From NCBI RefSeq assembly GCF_021030645.1, contig NZ_JACGCJ010000005.1, forward strand, positions 1-64,000: DNA of 64,000 nucleotides, read 5' to 3'. The notes beneath the pieces are model-generated. The model worked only from the letters and a program-made list of their open reading frames with translations, had not been told where the DNA came from and made no database searches. Positions 17,690-27,061 of the stretch are shown piece after piece. Origin of the DNA: Agrilactobacillus fermenti (GTDB taxonomy: Bacteria; Bacillota; Bacilli; Lactobacillales; Lactobacillaceae). Position 1 is the stretch's first letter. Each line of letters starts with the position of its first letter. The position numbers and the translations under genes are program-made.

Positions 17690-18805
17690 TTAATTCACAC
17701 GGACAGAACCAGATTTTGCCTTAGCCGTTATGGTCGGGCTCGTTTCAGTTGCCTGATTAGTTCTGCCGATAGCAACGCCTTGAGCTTCAACTTGGTATTG
17801 AGCAGGACGTGAAACTTTAACCGTGCCGGCTGCAGTTTGCAAATTAAAGTTAAAGGCATCAGTTATTGGCGTCTGCATTTTAATTGACCCAGAGTGGGCC
17901 GACAGGTTGATGTTACCCATAAGCGCCGCCCAATCTAATCTGATTGAGCCAGAGTGCGCGGCAAAATCACCTGAACCAGTCAATTGACTGCCTCGGATAC
18001 TCCCCGAATGAGCGCCAATGTAGAAATGGCTTTTGACCGCTTTTAATTGAACACTACCAGATTTGGCATTGAGAACAAGTTCCCCGATAGCAGCCTGAGT
18101 GATCGCCACACTACCAGAAGCAGCCTGAGCGTTAAGTCCACTTAATTGCGTTTGATCGATTTGCAGCCGGCCTGACTTGACCTGAGTTTTGATGGCCGTG
18201 TCTGGTGTTTGCAATTGGTCAAGATATAACAGGCCTGAACTTAGGTCTAATTGCAGCGTACCAGCGAATGTTTTGGGAAGTTGAATAACAACTTTAGAAT
18301 GGGGGTAGCGAAAAGAAGTAATGATTTTTAACCAATTTGGTGTTGGTACTTGTAATGCCAATGTTTTATCAGTTTGTGCTATCTGTAATTGATAGGATTT
18401 TAATTTTGGGGTTTGAAAATGCTGGATGTGAATCGCCGCATCGGGGCTCGTTTCTAGAAGCGCATTGCCGAATTTAGCAGTTAATGTGATCCGATCAATC
18501 GCCGCTGTGGTGAAAGTTTCATTGACCGTTTGATCAGTGGTCATGGCATCAGCGGCAACTGAATTTGAAGTTGACTGTGATTGACCTGCAATCATCTGGA
18601 GCACTTCGGTCAAATCACCCAATTCTTTGACCGCTTGAGTTACAGCTAACTTGGGATCTTTTATTTGTTGGCTGGTCAGTAAATCTTCCGCTCGTTCCCG
18701 CACATCAGCTTTAACCTCGATGTAAAAATCCAAAACTTCGGGCGTACGTGGATAACCCGAGAAGATTGTTTGTAATGCATCATCAATAATTATTCCATTG
18801 ATCAT
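17690..18805 (-). CDS. HAAS (DUF1700)-DUF4097 beta-repeat protein
   Basis: 371 aa. Residues 1-75 form a HAAS/DUF1700-like helical domain (YPRTPEVLDFYIEVKADVRERAEDLL). The rest is a DUF4097-type beta-helix of alternating short strands with recurring SGS/HSGSI motifs (LNAKSGSVQLKAV, GAHSGSIRGSQL, SAHSGSIKMQT). No signal peptide is seen. It overlaps the PadR gene by 23 nt, the usual PadR-DUF1700-DUF4097 pairing of a repressor with a membrane-stress related partner. Function unknown. Confidence 0.75.
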   Translation of the reverse strand: MINGIIIDDALQTIFSGYPRTPEVLDFYIEVKADVRERAEDLLTSQQIKDPKLAVTQAVKELGDLTEVLQMIAGQSQSTSNSVAADAMTTDQTVNETFTTAAIDRITLTAKFGNALLETSPDAAIHIQHFQTPKLKSYQLQIAQTDKTLALQVPTPNWLKIITSFRYPHSKVVIQLPKTFAGTLQLDLSSGLLYLDQLQTPDTAIKTQVKSGRLQIDQTQLSGLNAQAASGSVAITQAAIGELVLNAKSGSVQLKAVKSHFYIGAHSGSIRGSQLTGSGDFAAHSGSIRLDWAALMGNINLSAHSGSIKMQTPITDAFNFNLQTAAGTVKVSRPAQYQVEAQGVAIGRTNQATETSPTITAKAKSGSVRVN

Positions 18806-19145
18806 TTTTAAGCGCCCCCGTCACTAATTCCGTAATGATTTTTTTAGCAAAATCCCATTCTTGACGAAAGCGGTCAAGTTCCGCTACGCCTGATGGTGTG
18901 ATGCGATAATACTTCCGTCGGCCGCCTTGAGTCTCGCTTCCATAATAGCTTTCAATTAAGTTATTTTTAACCAGCCGTCGAAAGACAGTATACAAAGTTG
19001 CTTCATTCACATCATATGCCCCATGGGATAACTGCTGAACTTGCTGGACCATCTGATAACCATAAGAATCGCCCTGAGATAAAATATTGAGTACGATGCC
19101 ATCAGTAGCACCGCGAATCATTTCTTTAGAAATATCTTTAGCCAT
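18783..19145 (-). CDS. PadR-family transcriptional regulator
   Basis: 120 aa. PadR winged helix (GATDGIVLNILSQGDSYGYQM, YDVNEATLYTVFRRLVKNNLIESYYG, GGRRKYYRIT). Start set at ATG 19145 because AGGTGG precedes it at 4 nt; the frame extends to 19169 without a ribosome site. Co-transcribed with the overlapping DUF4097 gene, which it probably controls together with itself. Confidence 0.85.
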   Translation of the reverse strand: MAKDISKEMIRGATDGIVLNILSQGDSYGYQMVQQVQQLSHGAYDVNEATLYTVFRRLVKNNLIESYYGSETQGGRRKYYRITPSGVAELDRFRQEWDFAKKIITELVTGALKNDQWNNY

Positions 19146-19306
19146 TTTGCCACCTGCTTTACTGTCCATATTACTGTTTCACAAATAGTAGTGTAAAACA
19201 TATTACTGTGTGTGTCAAAGTAATTTTAAAAGAAGTGAGCATTTTTAGCACCTATTTAGTTCGTTTCTGCTAGAATGCAGATATCAATATGGGGAGACGA
19301 TGAGAC

Positions 19307-20104
19307 ATGGATAAAATTGAAGTTTCAAAAGATATTAGTTACGTTGCTGCCCTAAACTTGAAATTAGATGTTTATCAAGATCCAACCAGCGATCCTAAGG
19401 GGGCTATTATTGACATCCATGGCGGTGGCTGGTTTCGAGGTGATAAATCTAAAGACGCAGACATTGCTCGTCAATTTGCTGCAGCAGGGTATCTCGTACT
19501 TGTGCCTAATTACCGTCTGGCACCGAAAGACTTATATCCTGCTGCCGTAGACGATATTGAAAGTGTCTTAAACTGGCTGGAAGCTTCTGATTATGAGTTT
19601 AGTCATCAAAAAGTTGGTGTTTTTGGGTCATCAGCAGGCGGAAATTTAGCTGCTGAAATGGCGATACGAACGCACCTACCAGCCGTATCTTGGTCAGGTG
19701 TCTTTGATATTGAAGATTGGTTAAAAGCACATACTGAGGTTGTGCCAGCAATGGATACAACGCAAGATTTTAATCAAGCAAGTGCTAAAATCGATCAGGG
19801 TGGGGCTAATGATGCCTTTTATAAATGGTTTATTTTAAACTATACGACTCAAGACCCGCAAAAAATTAAAGACGCTTCGCTAATTAGGCGCGTGACTTCA
19901 AGCACAGCACCCATGCTTTTGATCAATGCCTTGAATGAATTGATTCCTGTGAGTGGCGTTTTGAAAATGCAAGCAGCTTTATTAAAATACCAAGTACCTG
20001 TTTGGACGCAATTTGTATTAGGTTCGCAACATGCTAAAGGCTATATGGCGCAAGCACTGGCACCGACTTTAGCATTTTTTGATGCTTTTGTAGCTCAAGA
20101 CTAA
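19307..20104 (+). CDS. Alpha/beta hydrolase (esterase/lipase, HSL-like)
   Basis: 265 aa cytoplasmic hydrolase. Oxyanion motif DIHGGGWFRGD, nucleophile Ser in GVFGSSAGGNLA and a late His in LGSQHAKGYMAQ. The family hydrolyses short-chain carboxylic esters. GGGGAG precedes the ATG. Transcribed alone, divergent from padR. Substrate not predictable. Confidence 0.8.
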   Translation: MDKIEVSKDISYVAALNLKLDVYQDPTSDPKGAIIDIHGGGWFRGDKSKDADIARQFAAAGYLVLVPNYRLAPKDLYPAAVDDIESVLNWLEASDYEFSHQKVGVFGSSAGGNLAAEMAIRTHLPAVSWSGVFDIEDWLKAHTEVVPAMDTTQDFNQASAKIDQGGANDAFYKWFILNYTTQDPQKIKDASLIRRVTSSTAPMLLINALNELIPVSGVLKMQAALLKYQVPVWTQFVLGSQHAKGYMAQALAPTLAFFDAFVAQD

Positions 20105-20142
20105 CTTTAAATGTATAACGCTTAAACTAAAAAATCGTAAAT

Positions 20143-20197
20143 AAAATAGCAGATAGAGACAAAACAAAAGTTTTATTTCCATCCGCTATTTTGTTTT
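20143..20197. terminator. Bidirectional terminator hairpin
   Basis: Outer stem AAAATAGC/GCTATTTT and inner stem ACAAAAC/GTTTTAT between two convergent genes. It shares the ACAAAA...TTTT apical layout with hairpins at 34439, 38705, 44671, 50457 and 55540. Confidence 0.75.
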
Positions 20198-20211
20198 AAA
20201 GATGTGTTAAG

Positions 20212-20577
20212 TTAATCGGTAAATTGAAGTTGACATGTTTTTGAGGAAAAATCAATATTAACGCTCAGATGTCGATTTAAATCGGCAACAACTTTTTGAC
20301 TAAAGGCAACCTTATCTTCAAAAGTGGTTATATCCGCTGTTAAAGCATTAGACTGAAAGTCATAATTACTGCTAATAAAAGAAGGATCCGTTACAAACCT
20401 CAAATTATTTTCCATGTGAAAAGACCCTGGTGCTAAAACAGAATTGATGTAAGTAAATAGTTGCTTTGGTGTGTAATTTAATGGTTGCTTTAATAGAGCT
20501 TGTACTTTGAAATCTGTATAAGCGTCAATTAGGGCGCCATTGATCGTAACTTGGGTTAATGCCTGATATAATTTCAT
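20212..20577 (-). CDS. Hypothetical protein
   Basis: 121 aa (MKLYQALTQVTINGALIDAY...), not recognised. Mixed alpha/beta composition, no membrane segment or signal. It has AGGGGGG upstream of the ATG. A short inverted repeat, GTTCCAA/TTGGAAC (20619-20643), lies just upstream and resembles the outer end of the hairpin repeat family. Probably real because it sits between two terminated units and has a good ribosome site. Confidence 0.5.
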   Translation of the reverse strand: MKLYQALTQVTINGALIDAYTDFKVQALLKQPLNYTPKQLFTYINSVLAPGSFHMENNLRFVTDPSFISSNYDFQSNALTADITTFEDKVAFSQKVVADLNRHLSVNIDFSSKTCQLQFTD

Positions 20578-20649
20578 CGACTTTTCCCCCCTAAATCATA
20601 TATTTTAGGTTAAACATGTTCCAATTGGCGACACGTTTTGGAACCCGCT

Positions 20650-21444
20650 TTAATCTAAATAAATTTTCTGCAAATCTTGCAAGTCTGAATCATTTAAACC
20701 TAAAACTTCTTTGAGATAATTTATAGGTGTTCCAGCAATTTGTTCAATTTGCGTTTCGGCAGCATGAATAAAATCGATATTTACGGAAACTAAATTATGG
20801 ACACTTTCGATCATTTCTGGTGTGGCATGGTTCGCTCTAAGCTCTGCCAGAACAGCATCAATTTGCTTCTTATAGGTTTGATTGGTCAATAAATAGTCTT
20901 GTTCGATCGTCTTTTGATCGACACCCAAGGCACTTAATAAATAAAAGGCGCCCATACCTGTACGATCTTTACCAGCAGTACAATGAAAAAGCAGCGCATG
21001 ATTTTCTTGGTCGTTAGCCAGTAATTCTGCAAAGAATTGACGATAAGCAGCTTGTGATCCGGCTTGGCGCACCATGTTTTGGTAGACACGTATCATCCGC
21101 TTGTAGCCGGTATTCGGCTCATAGCGCAGCTCATCTTCTAATTCTTGCGGTGTTTTGGAATTTTCAGTTTCATCAACGGCAAAAACAGGGATGTGTTTAT
21201 AAGTTGCTCCTGTTGGTAATTTGTCAGGTTCTTTTACTTTTTCATCATTAGAACGGAAATCAACATCAGTGATCAAGCCATAATCATGTAGATAGGCGAG
21301 GTCATTGTTATCTAGTTCATTTAGCTTTGCGGAACGTAAGATTTTATGGTATTTTACATGCCGGCCATCCTTGGTCGTATAGCCACCAAGCTCGCGAAAA
21401 TTAATGCCAGATTCTAAAGGCAAAACGCGCTGGTTGTTTAACAT
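20650..21444 (-). CDS. Tyrosine-protein phosphatase (LMW-independent, PTP3 family)
   Basis: 264 aa, single domain of the Y_phosphatase3 family. The P-loop HCTAGKDRTGMG (Cys nucleophile and Arg) is intact, with the general-acid region before it and the N-terminal NFRELGGY signature. Related Listeria and lactobacillar enzymes dephosphorylate phosphotyrosine and phosphoinositides. Start placed at 21444 (MLNNQRV), 9 nt after GAGG; the frame is open to 21498. Confidence 0.85.
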   Translation of the reverse strand: MLNNQRVLPLESGINFRELGGYTTKDGRHVKYHKILRSAKLNELDNNDLAYLHDYGLITDVDFRSNDEKVKEPDKLPTGATYKHIPVFAVDETENSKTPQELEDELRYEPNTGYKRMIRVYQNMVRQAGSQAAYRQFFAELLANDQENHALLFHCTAGKDRTGMGAFYLLSALGVDQKTIEQDYLLTNQTYKKQIDAVLAELRANHATPEMIESVHNLVSVNIDFIHAAETQIEQIAGTPINYLKEVLGLNDSDLQDLQKIYLD

Positions 21445-21613
21445 GAAATCAATCCTCTCACTAGAAATTTTAATTGGCATAATATGAGTTTGACGCACAT
21501 GTTACCATATTATAGAATAACCGATTTTTATAAAATATAAAAATAATTTCCATCTTTTTGTAAAGGGACTAAGCTCAATACTATAAGGTGGATCTTAAAT
21601 TTAAGAGGTACTT

Positions 21614-22756
21614 ATGAATATCGTCATTGCAATGGATAGTTTTAAAAATTGTTTGCCTTCAGAAGCCGCCGGTGAAGCTGTTGCTCAAGGGATACATGCA
21701 TTCAACCCGGAAATCGTGACCTCAGTCTTTACGATGGCCGATGGCGGGGAAGGTACTTTAGCGACGATTCAGGAGAACATTGGTGGAACTGTTCATGTCA
21801 AACCAATTGTTGACGACTTTAATCGTAATCGGACAGCACAATATCTGGAAACTGAAATTGATGGCGTTGCGACAGCGGTTATTGAATCGGCTCAAGCCGT
21901 TGCCTTAGCTTTTTCAGAGCATATGAATAATCAGGCACGCTATGAGGCAACAAGTTTTGGCTTAGGCCAGTTGATCTTGGATGCGATCGTTAATGGCAAT
22001 CGCCGGGTTATTGTCACTCTAGGCGGTAGTGGGACTACGGATGCTGGGTTAGGCATGTTACAAGCATTAGGCGCTGTGATTTATGACGATCAAGATCATA
22101 TCATTCCAAATGGTGTCAACCCGTTAATTGATTTTGGGCACATCGATCTTACCAAGGCACAAGAACTTGTTAGTGAGATTGATCTAGAGATTGCACCAGA
22201 TGTTTCGGCTCCGTTGACTGGCAAGCAGGGGGCCGCCTTATTGTTTGGCAAACAGAAGGGCTTAAATGAACAACAAGTTCGTTTTTTGAATCAAAAATCG
22301 ATTTTATTTGCCAACCAATTGAAACAAGATTCCGGTCAGGATGCCGCGGCACTACCAGGTGCTGGCGCGGCTGGTGGTATTGGAACGGGGCTATATGCTT
22401 TGGGGGCAATCTATAAGCAAAGTGGCTTTATGACATTAGCCGAATTAACAGGCGTTGGGGCGGCCATCCAACAAAGTGATCTGGTTATTACTGGTGAAGG
22501 CCGCTTAGATCAACAGACACAGTTAGGCAAGGTGCCAGCAGGGATGGCTGAATTAGCTCATAAATATCAAAAGCCGATCATTGCGCTTGTGGGACAGCGG
22601 CAAGCTGATTTAGGCGAATTAGAGAAACAGTTTGATGGTATTTTGACCATTCAATTAGGACCGCTTCCTTTACAAAGTGCTTTAACAACCGAAAATGCGA
22701 CGAAAGGATTACAAACAACTGCTAAGGAAGTATTAAAAATTTTCACACTTCGGTAA
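21614..22756 (+). CDS. Glycerate kinase (GK1/GlxK family)
   Basis: 380 aa, phosphorylates D-glycerate with ATP to 2- or 3-phosphoglycerate. Family marks: MDSFKNCLPSEAAGEAVAQGI, MADGGEGTLAT, GGSGTTDAGLGMLQALG and the C-terminal TGEGRLDQQTQLGKVPAG. AAGAGG precedes the ATG. It appears monocistronic, with the stress protein gene following after 69 nt. Confidence 0.92.
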   Translation: MNIVIAMDSFKNCLPSEAAGEAVAQGIHAFNPEIVTSVFTMADGGEGTLATIQENIGGTVHVKPIVDDFNRNRTAQYLETEIDGVATAVIESAQAVALAFSEHMNNQARYEATSFGLGQLILDAIVNGNRRVIVTLGGSGTTDAGLGMLQALGAVIYDDQDHIIPNGVNPLIDFGHIDLTKAQELVSEIDLEIAPDVSAPLTGKQGAALLFGKQKGLNEQQVRFLNQKSILFANQLKQDSGQDAAALPGAGAAGGIGTGLYALGAIYKQSGFMTLAELTGVGAAIQQSDLVITGEGRLDQQTQLGKVPAGMAELAHKYQKPIIALVGQRQADLGELEKQFDGILTIQLGPLPLQSALTTENATKGLQTTAKEVLKIFTLR

Positions 22757-22825
22757 ACTTCATAGGGTCTTTGCTTGAATTGCAACGGGCAGTAGCTTAT
22801 TCTTATATTGTAGGAAGAAAGCGAG

Positions 22826-23314
22826 ATGATCACGATGTTGCAAGAATACAACAATATTTTGGTTCCCGTCGATGGCTCTAAAGAAGCGGAATTAGCCCTT
22901 CAAAAGGCTGTCCAAGTAGCTAAATTAAATAAAGCACATGTAGATATCTTAAATGTACTAGATACCAAACAATTTATTGGCGGTTATGGTGGTATGCTTT
23001 CTGGAGATGCCATTTACCAGATTTCTGAGGATGCTCAAGACTACTTGAGTAATCTGGCTGACGAGATCAGAAGTAAGAACGATTTATCCGAAGATGATTT
23101 ATCGATCCACGTTCGTTTCGGCAATCCTAAAACGGTTATTTCTGTTGATTTCCCTAGAGATCATAAGAATGATTTAATTATGATCGGAGCGACTGGCTTA
23201 AATGCTGTTGAGCGAGTCCTCGTAGGTTCTGTAACAGAATATGTCAACCAGCATGCGTTATGTGACGTTTTGATTGTTAAGACGGACATTGATAACAAAA
23301 CGCCAAAGAAATAG
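22826..23314 (+). CDS. Universal stress protein (UspA family)
   Basis: 162 aa. UspA fold with N-terminal ILVPVDGSKEAELALQKAV and the ATP-binding motif GATGLNAVERVLVGSVTEYV near the C-terminus, so it probably binds ATP. AGGAAGAAAGCGAG precedes the ATG; a second ATG at 22835 is possible. Confidence 0.9.
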   Translation: MITMLQEYNNILVPVDGSKEAELALQKAVQVAKLNKAHVDILNVLDTKQFIGGYGGMLSGDAIYQISEDAQDYLSNLADEIRSKNDLSEDDLSIHVRFGNPKTVISVDFPRDHKNDLIMIGATGLNAVERVLVGSVTEYVNQHALCDVLIVKTDIDNKTPKK

Positions 23315-23325
23315 GTAATGGTTAT

Positions 23326-23378
23326 AAAAAATAAGGTTCGATCACAGAGTGTTTTTCTGCATCGGATCTTATTTTTTT
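23326..23378 (+). terminator. Terminator after the universal stress gene
   Basis: Stem AATAAGGTTCGAT/ATCGGATCTTATT followed by seven T. The T run is only 6 nt before the ribosome site of the next gene. Confidence 0.75.
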
Positions 23379-23391
23379 GGAGGGATTTTAA

Positions 23392-23967
23392 ATGAATTCA
23401 AAGTTTGATCCGCGAACGATTCCATGGCCCTTGGACACGCCAGAAATTTTGGCATATTCTCGAGACGAGTGGGGGCAGCCCCTGCATGGAGATCAGAAAT
23501 TATTTGAACTATTGACCTTAGAGATCTTTCAAGCAGGGTTACGCTGGCAGTTAATTTTAGAAAAACGGTCTATTTTAAATGCGGCCTTTCATCACTTTGA
23601 TGTTAAAAAAGTTGGAAAAATGACAGTGGCTGATGTAACCGAATTAATGACTTGGCCTAAAATGATCAAGAATCGGCGTAAAATTATGGCGACAATTGAT
23701 AATGCGAAAGTCATCCAACGCATACAAAAACAAGGGAGCAGCTTAGATGCCTATCTTTGGAATTTTGTGGGTCATGAACCAGTACGCACCAAGCCTCGCG
23801 TGGTGGCAGATGTGACACCAACCAATCATTTGTCAGTGCTGGTCGCCAAGCACATGAAAAAAGCCGGCTTCAAATTTGTTGGGCCGACGATCATTTATTC
23901 ATTCATACAGGCAGCGGGTCTAGTTGATAATCACTTAGTCGTAGGTGCCGCAAAAGATGGTCAATAG
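23392..23967 (+). CDS. DNA-3-methyladenine glycosylase I-like protein lacking the zinc site
   Basis: 191 aa of the Tag family, which excises 3-methyladenine. Core features are present: W and E in YSRDEWGQPLHG, the catalytic-region Glu in LEIFQAGLRWQLILEKR, and FVGPTIIYSFIQAAGLV. Of the four Zn ligands of E. coli Tag (Cys4, His17, His175, Cys179) only the third is retained (LVDNH). The N-terminal Cys, the YHD histidine (here YSRD) and the last Cys are missing, and the protein contains no Cys at all. It is therefore a zinc-free divergent branch, perhaps with altered activity. GGAGGG lies upstream. Confidence 0.8.
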   Translation: MNSKFDPRTIPWPLDTPEILAYSRDEWGQPLHGDQKLFELLTLEIFQAGLRWQLILEKRSILNAAFHHFDVKKVGKMTVADVTELMTWPKMIKNRRKIMATIDNAKVIQRIQKQGSSLDAYLWNFVGHEPVRTKPRVVADVTPTNHLSVLVAKHMKKAGFKFVGPTIIYSFIQAAGLVDNHLVVGAAKDGQ

Positions 23968-24003
23968 GACGGTTAAGACTTGAAAATAATACGCCATGTT
24001 AGA

Positions 24004-24153
24004 TTGGTGCTCGAAAACTAACCGATGATTCTCACGCTCTAAACGCGTTCCAAGGGTAACGACTTCACCTAACCTTAATTATTTGCTGAAGCTGGCGCTT
24101 CATCGGCATAATTCGGTTAGTGCTCCAAAGCTAAACAGCTTCACTCACGCTCT
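24004..24153 (+). repeat. Hairpin repeat, copy B (with an extra tail unit)
   Basis: The main copy (24039-24153) starts TCTAAACGCGTTCCAAGGG and folds through CTAACC/GGTTAG (TAACC 24070-24074, GGTTA 24115-24119), with an inner TGAAGC/GCTTCA hairpin. The tail TGCTC...CTAA...CTCACGCTCT occurs twice, at 24008-24040 and 24121-24153. The copy is diverged from A and C but keeps the same scaffold. The last codons of the small minus-strand gene at 24145 run into it. Confidence 0.6.
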
Positions 24154-24324
24154 GCGTCGTTGTAATTTTAAGAGGTTAGGGACATTGGTAATGTGTTGTC
24201 CAGGGCGCAAAGCTAAAATGTAGCCATCTTTTAAGGTCATTTTATAAGTGATTTCATAGGTTAGTTTTAGTGGTTTACCACGGTAATCATAGATTGGTAA
24301 ATTTTTATAGTTGGTGGTTAGCAT
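24145..24324 (-). CDS. Hypothetical 59-aa protein
   Basis: Small, beta-rich, basic protein (MLTTNYKNLPIYDYRGKPLK...), not recognised. Start at 24324, 9 nt after AAAGGA; the frame is open to 24342. Its last residues (LQRRRA) are encoded by the edge of repeat copy B, so the C-terminus may have been changed by the repeat. Confidence 0.5.
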   Translation of the reverse strand: MLTTNYKNLPIYDYRGKPLKLTYEITYKMTLKDGYILALRPGQHITNVPNLLKLQRRRA

Positions 24325-24507
24325 TTTCTCACGTCCTTTCAAACAATTAATGGTAAATGTTTCATTAAGTTAAGTATAAGTTTTTCAAAAGAAGATAGCC
24401 ATGATTTTGTCTAAAAGATTCTTTTCTAAAATGACATGAGGCTCAACTTTTGCTAGAAAAGCAATAATGGTATGATGAATATATTGAATAATAGGCGGAG
24501 GACAATC

Positions 24508-25005
24508 ATGCAACAAGAAAATATCGCTCAATTAGCGGACTGGCTAGAAGCTCATAAAGACGGGATTGCCGATCGTAGTACAAAATTAGATGTTACGGAA
24601 GTTTTTGCGGTGATCGATAGCTTGGCTGTATTAAATCAGCCGGTGACCGATTATTTAGCAATGACAGAAGATGCGTATGACGAAAAAGAATCCGATCACA
24701 AATTCACGCTGGATACTGGAGACACTATACTAGCGGAATTGAAGGACCGGATTCTCATTAATCATGTGGATGGTGTGACTGATGAAGGTGAGTTAAACTT
24801 CAATTATAATCACGAAGATGCCTTTAAAAGCGGCTATCAAGTCAAAACCGATTTAAATATTTTGACTTATGGATTTGAAGTTGTGGGGGCAGCCGCAATC
24901 TTAGTTGATCCGGCAACCTTAAAACAAAATCTTTCTAAAGATGCTGTTGTCAGTCTTGGTATTGCGGCTAACAGTATTGACCGTTGGCAGCAGCGAAAAA
25001 ATTAA
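24508..25005 (+). CDS. Hypothetical protein
   Basis: 165 aa, start at ATG 24508, 5 nt after GGCGGAGG; the frame is open to 24472. Acidic, soluble, mostly helical at the N-terminus (MQQENIAQLADWLEAHKDG) with a beta-rich middle. No motif recognised. Its stop overlaps the end of the convergent gene by 4 nt. Confidence 0.55.
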   Translation: MQQENIAQLADWLEAHKDGIADRSTKLDVTEVFAVIDSLAVLNQPVTDYLAMTEDAYDEKESDHKFTLDTGDTILAELKDRILINHVDGVTDEGELNFNYNHEDAFKSGYQVKTDLNILTYGFEVVGAAAILVDPATLKQNLSKDAVVSLGIAANSIDRWQQRKN

Positions 25006-25235
25006 ACGACTGACAGCCAATCATCTTCAAGTAATTGATGTTTCGTTTTAGATACAGGGATCCAGATTTTGGCGTTTTTGATTTTTTCAAGGATGCGCCA
25101 GAAGAGCGGATCCTTTTTTTGTTTTGCGGTGGGTTTCACTTGGACAACATGTCCGGTTTCAGTTAGTGCGTATATATTTGGGTAATTAATATCAAATAGC
25201 TGAGTTGTAATAATACCTTTTAAGTCTGATGTCAT
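25002..25235 (-). CDS. Hypothetical 77-aa protein
   Basis: Small soluble protein (MTSDLKGIITTQLFDINY...) with a basic centre (KPTAKQKKDPLFW). AAGGAGCG lies upstream of the ATG. Convergent with the preceding gene. Function unknown. Confidence 0.5.
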   Translation of the reverse strand: MTSDLKGIITTQLFDINYPNIYALTETGHVVQVKPTAKQKKDPLFWRILEKIKNAKIWIPVSKTKHQLLEDDWLSVV

Positions 25236-25391
25236 ATTGCATCGCTCCTTATGATTACTACAATACAGTTTAGATGTTATTTAATTCGGTTAAAAGCGTG
25301 AAAAGTATGAGATAAAAATCAGTCTTTATGTTGAATTTAAAGGCTGATTGTGAAGAAAAATTAGGTTATTGTTTTCAGAAAATAGAGTAGC

Positions 25392-25877
25392 CTATCTGGC
25401 GGCCGTTTCATTTAAAAGCTTTGTTAATACCGGTTCAATTGCTTCGGGTGTTTCTTTGGGTTCAAAGCGCTGCACGATGTTACCTTCAGGGTCGATCAAG
25501 AATTTTGTGAAATTCCATTTGATGGCCTTGCCAGTTGAGTTGTTGATCAAATAATCATAAAGCGGGTCTTTTTCTTTGCCACGGACTTTGATCTTAGCAA
25601 ACATTGGGAAAGAAACGCCATAATTCATTTGACAAAATTCTAAAATTTCATTATTTGAACCGGGATCTTGGCGCAAAAATTGATTACAAGGAAAGCCCAA
25701 GATCTCAAAATTTTGAGCTTGATGATTTTGATATAATTTTTCTAGACCTTCGAATTGAGGCGTGAAACCACATTTACTAGCTGTGTTAACAATCAATAGT
25801 GTTTTACCACGATAATCTGCGAGCTTTTCCTGTTTACCATCGATGCGTGTTTCTTCAAAGTCATAAATTGATGTCAT
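25392..25877 (-). CDS. Glutathione peroxidase family (thiol peroxidase BsaA/Gpo type)
   Basis: 161 aa. Peroxidatic Cys in [20 protein letters not shown], then the conserved LGFPCNQF with a probable resolving Cys, and W in [13 protein letters not shown]. Bacterial members reduce hydroperoxides, generally with thioredoxin rather than glutathione. Monocistronic, AGGGGC before the ATG. Confidence 0.93.
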   Translation of the reverse strand: MTSIYDFEETRIDGKQEKLADYRGKTLLIVNTASKCGFTPQFEGLEKLYQNHQAQNFEILGFPCNQFLRQDPGSNNEILEFCQMNYGVSFPMFAKIKVRGKEKDPLYDYLINNSTGKAIKWNFTKFLIDPEGNIVQRFEPKETPEAIEPVLTKLLNETAAR

Positions 25878-25920
25878 CTAGATAGCCCCTTTCACAAATA
25901 AAGTTGTTGTCAATTTAATT

Positions 25921-26940
25921 TTACGCGTAAGCTTGTTTAAAAGCCATGGTTAATGCTGTTTTTTCTTTTGAATCACAGAAAGCAGCGGCAATACCAGCCA
26001 AATTAAACGCTAGAAATTGTGCCTTATCCGTGCCAAAATGGTCTTGGAAGCGACTGTATTCTTTAGTCAGAGTCGTGTTAGAAACAGTGCGGTTGTCAGT
26101 ATTTATGCAAGCGCTTAACTTGTTCTTGATAATCAAATCATAAGGGAATTCAGAAATGGCATTGATTGCCTTTGTCTGTAAATTGCTAGTCAAACATAAT
26201 TCCAGACAAGTGTGATTGGCTTTAATAAATGTGGCCAGTTCAGGCTCTTGGTAAAGGGCTGTCCCGTGACCAATGCGTTTAGCACCAAGTTTGATGGCTT
26301 CATAAATATTATGGGCGCAATGACATTCTCCGGCGTGAAGGGTCATTGCCAAACCGTGTTGGTTCGCAAACTCAATTGCTGGTTTTAAAACATCTGGGGG
26401 AAAGTCAGCTTCATTGCCGGCAAAGTCGATCCCAGCTAAGTGGTGACTGCTTTGAAAGGGCAAAGCGGCTTGAAAGGCATCAATATTTGCTTGATTTGTT
26501 AGTTGCCGCATCCCACAAATTAATAATCGACCCTTGATAGGCAGCGATGACTCGGCTTTAGCGATCCCAGTGAGGACGGCTTGAATAGCGGTACTCAAGG
26601 TCAAGTCTTTTTCGATTGAAAAAGCAGGCGCAAAGCGAATTTCTATGTAACGGACATTTTCCGCAGCTGCTTGGCGCATGACATCGTAGGCTGCTAGCTC
26701 CAAGGCCGGTGCTGTTTGTAGTAACGGCGCAACAAAATCGAATTTTTCTAAATATTCTACGAGACTCGTGATTTGGTCATCAACTTGCGTCAGTTTGGTT
26801 AGCGCTTGATCATCGGCGGGGACCGTAATACCAGCCATTTGGGCTAACGTTCGAATCGTGTGCAAAGATAGGGAACCGTCTAAGTGACAATGAAGTTCGA
26901 TTTTTGGCAGTTGTTTGAGTGTTTCGATAGATAAGGACAT
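25921..26940 (-). CDS. add: Adenosine deaminase
   Basis: 339 aa. Deaminates adenosine and deoxyadenosine to inosine forms for purine salvage. The Zn site is intact: HCHLDGSL near the N-terminus, the catalytic HAGE, GHGTAL, and Asp in CINTDNRTVSN. GGAGGCG before the ATG. Divergent from pyrimidine-nucleoside phosphorylase, so nucleoside catabolism genes flank a shared 121-nt control region. Confidence 0.93.
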   Translation of the reverse strand: MSLSIETLKQLPKIELHCHLDGSLSLHTIRTLAQMAGITVPADDQALTKLTQVDDQITSLVEYLEKFDFVAPLLQTAPALELAAYDVMRQAAAENVRYIEIRFAPAFSIEKDLTLSTAIQAVLTGIAKAESSLPIKGRLLICGMRQLTNQANIDAFQAALPFQSSHHLAGIDFAGNEADFPPDVLKPAIEFANQHGLAMTLHAGECHCAHNIYEAIKLGAKRIGHGTALYQEPELATFIKANHTCLELCLTSNLQTKAINAISEFPYDLIIKNKLSACINTDNRTVSNTTLTKEYSRFQDHFGTDKAQFLAFNLAGIAAAFCDSKEKTALTMAFKQAYA

Positions 26941-27061
26941 GTATTCGCCTCCGTTAGCATAAAATATAAAATAACCTTACAATTAATTCAACTATATCAT
27001 TTAAGTTACAACGATTGTTCAAAACCAACCATTCCGATAAAAACTGAAGGATGTGCGACTT

